This document shows positions 21,631 to 25,713 of a stretch of 25,713 nt of DNA, piece after piece. The notes beneath the pieces were generated by a model. It did not search any database and had not been told where the DNA came from. It saw only the letters and a program-made list of their open reading frames with translations. Each line of letters starts with the position of its first letter. The stretch's first letter is position 1. This DNA comes from Candidatus Omnitrophota bacterium (lineage in GTDB: Bacteria > Omnitrophota > Gorgyraeia > Gygaellales > Profunditerraquicolaceae), in the NCBI GenBank assembly GCA_028711825.1, contig JAQTRM010000017.1, positions 1-25,713 of the forward strand, read 5' to 3'. The translations under genes were made by a program, and so were the position numbers.

Positions 21631-21790
21631 GCATAAATTTCTCAGCGCTTTATTAAAGCTGGAGACTAAAGCGGCTCAGTATCAATCTAATCAGTAGACC
21701 CCGGTTTTTAGACCGGGTATTCGGAGATTGATATTTTGTTCGGTAAGCAAAAAGAAAATCCCGGCATTTTATGTTGGGATTTTCTTTTTT
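21631..21790 (+). ncRNA. Candidate structured RNA between lipoprotein and glycosidase genes
   Basis: Several consistent pairings are seen. AGCGCTTTA (21644-21652) pairs with TAAAGCGGCT (21667-21676) with one bulge. An 11-bp stem spans 21678-21688 and 21725-21735. Inside it is the hairpin CCCGGT/ACCGGG (21700-21705 with 21712-21717). GCTTTA can alternatively pair with the nearby TAAAGC, giving two exclusive structures. An intrinsic terminator follows. No tRNA, riboswitch or 6S/SRP signature is recognised. It could be a stand-alone RNA, or simply the folded 3' end of the lipoprotein mRNA. Confidence 0.4.
21749..21790. terminator. Strong, possibly bidirectional, intrinsic terminator
   Basis: An 18-bp stem (21749-21766 with 21772-21789) with loop TTTTA and two G-U pairs, having A-rich left and T-rich right flanks. 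It ends transcription from the lipoprotein gene or the structured RNA, and insulates the glycosidase gene, whose promoter begins immediately after. Confidence 0.9.
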
Positions 21791-21794
21791 AGGG

Positions 21795-21803
21795 TGTTAT
21801 AAT
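21795..21803 (+). promoter_or_regulatory. Extended -10 promoter of the GH1 gene
   Basis: TGTTATAAT (21795-21803) is an extended -10 with consensus TATAAT at 21798-21803. A weak TTGGGA (21774-21779) 18 bases upstream lies inside the terminator stem. A start near 21810 would be only about three bases before the ATG at 21813. Confidence 0.6.
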
Positions 21804-21812
21804 GTTAGCTGT

Positions 21813-23030
21813 ATGAAAAAATTTCCGCAGGGTTTTCTTTGGGGCGCGGCAACCGCGGCGCATCAGGTCGAGGGAAAGAACATCCATAATGACTGGTGGA
21901 AAGCCGAGGAAGAAGGTGTTTTAAAATTCCCTTCCGGGGAGGCCTGTAATCATTATGAGCTCTACGCGGAAGATTTCGCGCTTGCCCGCCGACTTAACCA
22001 TAACTGCCATCGTTTTTCGGTGGAATGGAGCCGGATTGAACCTGAAGAAGGCAGGTTTTGCGAGGAGGAGATCGAGCATTACCGCCGGGTTATCGCGGAA
22101 TTAAAAAAGCTCGGTATCGAGCCCGTAGTTACCCTGCACCATTTTACCAGCCCTGTATGGTTTATGCAAAAAGGGGGCTGGGTTAACCCCGGTTTGCGTA
22201 AATATTTCCTGCGTTTTGTGGAAAAGATAGCCCGGGAATTCGCTTCCCAGGTAAAATTCTGGGTTACCATCAATGAGCCGATGGTTTATTCTTCGCATTC
22301 CTACCTTTTGGGTGTTTGGCCGCCCAAAGAAACTTCTTTATTGAAAACCGCCAAGGTGACTTTCAATATGGCCGAGGCGCATGTCCGGGCTTACCGCCTG
22401 ATACATGAAATTTACCGTCAGAGATCATTACCGTCTCCGATGGTGGGTATCGCGGCAAATTTACAGGCTTTCGAAGTGTGCCGCCCGACGCTAAAAAACA
22501 GGCTGGCCGCTTTCCTGCGGAATAAATTATATAATTTTCTTTTTATCGATGAGGTCCGGAGCCGTAAGGCGCTTGATTATCTCGGGATAAACTATTACAG
22601 CCGTAACCTGGTGGATGTTACCGGATGGAGGATCGGCGATTTCCTGGCCCAGACCTGCAGCCGGGATCACCATCCTCTGCCGAAGAATTCTTTAGGCTGG
22701 GATATCTATCCGGAAGGGTTGTATAAGCTTATTATGGCCTCCGCCAGATATAAAGTCCCGATTTTTATCACGGAAAACGGGATTTGCACCGAAGACGATA
22801 ATTTAAGATGGAGTTATATCCGGCAGCACCTGGAGCAGGTGCATCGGGCGATCGCCGAAGGGGCCGAGGTCCTGGGTTATATTTACTGGTCGTTGATCGA
22901 TAACTTTGAATGGGATAAGGGATTTACTCCGCGTTTCGGTTTGGTCGGGATAGATTATCATGATCAGCGCCGCACGGTCCGGGAAAGCGCCGAGAAAATG
23001 GCGGAAGCCGCCAAAAACAACGGAATTTAA
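21813..23030 (+). CDS. bgl: Glycoside hydrolase family 1 beta-glycosidase
   Basis: This 405-aa retaining beta-glycosidase (glucosidase, galactosidase or phospho-glycosidase) has the family start FPQGFLWGAATAAHQVEG. The acid/base is E155 in VTINEPMVY and the nucleophile is E321 in IFITENGICTEDDN. No signal peptide is present, so it is cytoplasmic. It is somewhat shorter than the usual 440-480 aa. An open frame extends to 21771, but the added residues lie across the terminator and promoter, so the ATG at 21813 is chosen. No ribosome-binding site precedes it, in line with a leaderless mRNA. Its stop shares one base with the following start (TAATG). Sugar specificity cannot be assigned. Confidence 0.94.
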   Translation: MKKFPQGFLWGAATAAHQVEGKNIHNDWWKAEEEGVLKFPSGEACNHYELYAEDFALARRLNHNCHRFSVEWSRIEPEEGRFCEEEIEHYRRVIAELKKLGIEPVVTLHHFTSPVWFMQKGGWVNPGLRKYFLRFVEKIAREFASQVKFWVTINEPMVYSSHSYLLGVWPPKETSLLKTAKVTFNMAEAHVRAYRLIHEIYRQRSLPSPMVGIAANLQAFEVCRPTLKNRLAAFLRNKLYNFLFIDEVRSRKALDYLGINYYSRNLVDVTGWRIGDFLAQTCSRDHHPLPKNSLGWDIYPEGLYKLIMASARYKVPIFITENGICTEDDNLRWSYIRQHLEQVHRAIAEGAEVLGYIYWSLIDNFEWDKGFTPRFGLVGIDYHDQRRTVRESAEKMAEAAKNNGI

Positions 23031-25036
23031 TGGACTCCAAAGATAAAGAATTCATCATTCAAGGCCTGCCCTTTTTTTCCGGTTTAGGCCGGAAGAGGCT
23101 GGCGGCAATTTGCGCCCGCAGCCGGATTGTGGAATACCGTAAGGGCCAGGTGATCTATGAGGAAGGTTCTCCGCCGAGCGCTTTTTATTGCATCCTTTCC
23201 GGAAGGGTGCAGGTTTATACCCGAGATGAAGAAGGCGGGAGGATCCTCCTGGAGTATCTTCACCGCGGAAAGTATTTCGGCATCATCTCCCTGCTTACAA
23301 ATGAAACCCATTCGGTAACCAGCGAAGCGGTGAACGATTGTTCTATCCTGGTGATCGACAAGGAAGGTTTCGACCTCCTGCTGCGCGAGGTTCCGCAGCT
23401 GGCGGTTGACCTTAGCCGCACCTTGAGCCGCCGCCTGAAGCGTAAAGATATCCACCAGAAAAGGATATTCGAAAGCACGATCATTTCCGTCTTCAGTTCT
23501 TATGCCCAGGCGGGTAAAACGATATATGCCTTAAACCTGGCCTTAAGCCTCAACCGCGAAACTCGCAAATCGGTAATTATCCTGGATATCCTGCCGCAGG
23601 ATAAAATACATACCCTGCCGCAGAAACTCGGGATCCATCAACCGCCGATATTCGATCTTTCCGGAAGAGAGGATGTTTATGTCCTGCCCCGGGAGTTTAT
23701 TTCTAAAACAGGTTTCGATATCGACCTTTTTTGTTTTTACTACCGGGAGGATAACGAAGAATGCCTGAAGCGGCTGGTAGAAATATTAAGTATTCTGGTT
23801 AACGATTACCATTTTATCGTCTTAGACCTTCCCGCGGAAATGGACCGGGCGATCATCAAGATGCTCAACCAGAGCGACCTTATCCATATTTTAAGCAGCC
23901 CGGATTCCTGCGATCTCAAACGCACTAACAGTCTGGTCGGCCGCCTCAAGGCGGATTTCAATTTCGATCCCGCCAAGATCAAGATACTTATCAATGAATA
24001 CAAGCTTTCCAAGCTCAGCCATGGGGGCCAGACCGAGATCCTGGAGCAGGAAATTTTCGCCACCCTTCCCAAAATCGAATTTAACTCTCCCGTCCGTCTG
24101 ATTATCGACGCGCCGGACTGTGAATATTCCAAGACGGTCCGGAGGATTGCCCGCCAACTCGGCGATTGCCTGGTAGGCCTGGTCCTGGGAGTGGGGGCAG
24201 GTTACGGTTTCTGCCATGTGGGAGTACTTAAGGTTATCGAGGAAGAGAAGATCCCGATCGATGTTATCGTCGGTTCCAGTATCGGTTCCCTGATGGCTAG
24301 CCTTTGGGCAATCGGAAAGAGCAGCGGCGAGATCCTGGAAATTATCCGGGAGTTTAAAGAACCCAAACATATCTGGGGATTGGTGGACATTACTTTTCCC
24401 CGTATGGGATTTATTAAAGGCAATAAGCTGTACCGCTTCCTGAAGAAACACCTCGGGGATAAGACATTTTACGATGTGAAACTCCCTCTAATGGTTATCG
24501 CCAGCGACGTGCATAAAAAGGAACCGAAAATCCTGGACAAGGGGCTCCTGGTCGATGCTATAATGGCAAGTTGTTCCATGCCGGGGGTATTTGCTCCTTT
24601 CAAGTTTAAGGAGGAGGCGCTTTTCGACGGAGGGGTCACTTATCCCTTACCGACCGAGCCTTTGGTTCAGATGGGGATAAAGAAAATTATCGCGGTTAAT
24701 GTTACTCCTTCGCGGGAGGATATTCTCAAGCAGCTCAAAAAATTTAAAGATCCTCTTGGTGTATCCCCGGATTCCGGGAAGGCAAAAGTTTCCGGTATCT
24801 TCAGCCGTTTAAAAAGTATTTTTAAATGGAATATCCTGGAGATTATCTTCAGCAGCGTGGAGGTTTTGCAGTCGGAGGTTGCACGTAAAGAGAGCGAGTT
24901 GGCGGATGTTGTCCTGCATCCGGATACTTCCGGTTTGTTCTGGCTGGAGCTGCATAAGGCTGAAGAGTTCGCCCGGCGCGGGGAAGAGGAGGCCCGTCGC
25001 CAACTGGATAATATGCGTCAATTAGTGAAGGAATGA
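23030..25036 (+). CDS. NTE-like patatin phospholipase with cyclic-nucleotide-binding and MinD-like domains
   Basis: This 668-aa protein has three parts. Residues about 12-140 are a cyclic-nucleotide-binding domain (FFSGLGRKRLAAICAR start, GQVIYEEGSPPSAFYCILSG, then GKYFGIISLL). Residues about 148-375 resemble a MinD/ParA-type P-loop ATPase: SSYAQAGKT with K163, then VIILDI and FIVLDLPAE. The signature lysine that precedes the GG pair in MinD is missing. Residues about 382-600 are a patatin lipase with the catalytic dyad S417 in GSSIGS and D533 in FDGG. The oxyanion loop reads GVGAGYGF, with Tyr where Arg is usual. Human NTE (PNPLA6) has the same order with a degenerate middle domain. It probably acts on membrane phospholipids or lysophospholipids, under nucleotide control. 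It is coupled to the GH1 gene by a one-base overlap. Confidence 0.88.
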   Translation: MDSKDKEFIIQGLPFFSGLGRKRLAAICARSRIVEYRKGQVIYEEGSPPSAFYCILSGRVQVYTRDEEGGRILLEYLHRGKYFGIISLLTNETHSVTSEAVNDCSILVIDKEGFDLLLREVPQLAVDLSRTLSRRLKRKDIHQKRIFESTIISVFSSYAQAGKTIYALNLALSLNRETRKSVIILDILPQDKIHTLPQKLGIHQPPIFDLSGREDVYVLPREFISKTGFDIDLFCFYYREDNEECLKRLVEILSILVNDYHFIVLDLPAEMDRAIIKMLNQSDLIHILSSPDSCDLKRTNSLVGRLKADFNFDPAKIKILINEYKLSKLSHGGQTEILEQEIFATLPKIEFNSPVRLIIDAPDCEYSKTVRRIARQLGDCLVGLVLGVGAGYGFCHVGVLKVIEEEKIPIDVIVGSSIGSLMASLWAIGKSSGEILEIIREFKEPKHIWGLVDITFPRMGFIKGNKLYRFLKKHLGDKTFYDVKLPLMVIASDVHKKEPKILDKGLLVDAIMASCSMPGVFAPFKFKEEALFDGGVTYPLPTEPLVQMGIKKIIAVNVTPSREDILKQLKKFKDPLGVSPDSGKAKVSGIFSRLKSIFKWNILEIIFSSVEVLQSEVARKESELADVVLHPDTSGLFWLELHKAEEFARRGEEEARRQLDNMRQLVKE

Positions 25037-25107
25037 TCTATCGCGGTGAAGTTGGTCCGGTAGATGTCCGTTTTTATATGTTTTAATCATTAATATCCGG
25101 AGGATTT

Positions 25108-25563
25108 ATGAAAAAAAGTTCGTTTTCTATTTTTTTAATGGGGGTTTTATGTATTCTATCGGGGTGTGCGACGATGAAAGAAGCGGGGAAGGGGTTTTTG
25201 GGTGTTTCTACCCGTATTCTGGAAGACGGACGTAAAGACGCGTTGAAAAAATCCTTTGCCCTGGATTATCATAGCTGTTATCTTAAGGTTAAGGATATTC
25301 TGGCGGAGAAAGGAAAAGAATCCTATATTTATTCCGAAGATGCCGATAAGAAGCTGATCGCTTTTTATCTTTCCTGCGAGGACACCACCCCGGTGGGGAT
25401 ATTTTTTACCGAAGAAACGCAAGGCGGTACTTTGATAGAGATATCCAGCCCCAGCACTTATGCCAAGGAAGAGATCGCCAAGCGGGTATTCCCCGGATTG
25501 GAGCTTTTAGTTAAAAACAGCAATAAGGAGAAAAAGGATGTTAAAGAAAAATCCGGGAATTGA
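25108..25563 (+). CDS. Lipoprotein of unknown function
   Basis: This 151-aa protein has a type II signal peptide ending in lipobox LSGC (C20) followed by ATMK. The mature part has a predicted alpha/beta pattern (YHSCYLKVKDILAEKG, KLIAFYLSC, GIFFTEETQGGTLIEISS, EIAKRVFPGLELLV) and a Lys-rich tail. I recognise no family. The ribosome-binding site is CCGGAGGA. It follows the patatin gene by 71 bases and overlaps the next start by 26 bases. The promoter is not clear; TTGGTC (25052-25057) and TATATG (25075-25080) are weak. Confidence 0.8.
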   Translation: MKKSSFSIFLMGVLCILSGCATMKEAGKGFLGVSTRILEDGRKDALKKSFALDYHSCYLKVKDILAEKGKESYIYSEDADKKLIAFYLSCEDTTPVGIFFTEETQGGTLIEISSPSTYAKEEIAKRVFPGLELLVKNSNKEKKDVKEKSGN

Positions 25564-25713
25564 CGATTTGATAAAGGAGTGCCACTGTATCGCAAAGAGC
25601 AAGGGATGGTGGGAGGATGAGCGTAATGACGGAGAGCTTATCGCGTTGATGCATTCGGAGCTTTCCGAAGCCCTGGAGGCTTTACGCGATCATCGCGGCA
25701 GCCCGGATGCCCT
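25538..25713 (+). CDS. MazG-like nucleotide pyrophosphohydrolase, partial (window end)
   Basis: An open frame begins at an ATG behind AAGGAGAAAAAGG and runs off the window after about 58 codons. The visible part reads like the MazG-like/dNTP pyrophosphohydrolase fold: GWWEDERNDGELIALMHSELSEALEALR, with the E-x-x-E of the metal site in SELSEALE. It overlaps the lipoprotein gene by 26 bases in another frame. It differs from the MazG at 7343: this is the type with a WWE-D-R motif, common in phages and bacteria. The C-terminal half is not visible. Confidence 0.8.
   Translation, partial: MLKKNPGIDDLIKECHCIAKSKGWWEDERNDGELIALMHSELSEALEALRDHRGSPDA

Noticed and set aside
21640..21735. Possible tRNA in the structured intergenic segment
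   Set aside because: No T-loop GTTCRA motif, no acceptor stem and no anticodon arm fit the spacing.
1..25713. CRISPR arrays, complete IS elements, prophage or defence islands
   Set aside because: No regularly spaced repeats, transposase, integrase or phage structural genes were seen on either strand.

Overview
The window is one continuous stretch of bacterial chromosome. Every confidently called gene is on the + strand, spacing is tight, and there is no rRNA, tRNA, CRISPR array or complete transposable element. A TonB-dependent outer-membrane receptor and two lipoproteins point to a diderm. Superoxide reductase, rubredoxin, flavodiiron protein and hybrid cluster protein point to an anaerobe that meets oxygen or NO only briefly. 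The mixture resembles uncultivated diderm lineages such as Omnitrophota; that placement is a guess from gene content and general feel, not a tested result.

Region 1 (1-7726) is a redox-defence operon: Rrf2-type Fe-S regulator, HD-domain protein, class III hybrid cluster protein, superoxide reductase, rubredoxin, Tpx peroxiredoxin, FNR-like flavoprotein, flavodiiron protein, FMN-binding split-barrel protein, CPWC glutaredoxin-like protein and a TrxB-like reductase, then a small MazG. The parts suggest an electron chain NAD(P)H > FNR-like reductase > rubredoxin > superoxide reductase/flavodiiron protein, plus TrxB > glutaredoxin-like protein > Tpx. Region 2 (7728-12014) is a sulfur/cofactor cluster: Nfu-type scaffold, three-cysteine LarE, NifS cysteine desulfurase, an orphan AIR-synthase-like protein and a BirA with a DNA-binding domain.

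Region 3 (12012-14140) holds the most interesting item. A perfect 38-bp palindrome overlaps the birA stop codon and contains TTGTCAACC-N14-GGTTGACAA, the layout of a BirA operator. One half-site covers the -35 box of a near-consensus promoter for a 598-aa TonB-dependent receptor. This predicts a biotin-repressed outer-membrane receptor, plausibly for biotin or a biotin precursor. The receptor mRNA appears to be leaderless. A REP-like 26-bp inverted repeat follows.

Region 4 (14141-14902) has an ABM-like small protein and a cold-shock protein. The cold-shock gene is preceded by a perfect-consensus promoter that seems to make a short terminated RNA. Region 5 (14922-20992) is a housekeeping run: mnmA, nadA, a RluA-type pseudouridine synthase, uppP, a PfkB-family kinase, a YqeY-like protein and an MFS exporter. 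Region 6 (21151-25713) has a peptidoglycan-binding lipoprotein, a structured intergenic segment ending in an 18-bp-stem terminator, a GH1 glycosidase from a second probable leaderless mRNA, a three-domain CNB/MinD-like/patatin protein, a lipoprotein and a MazG-like gene cut by the window end.
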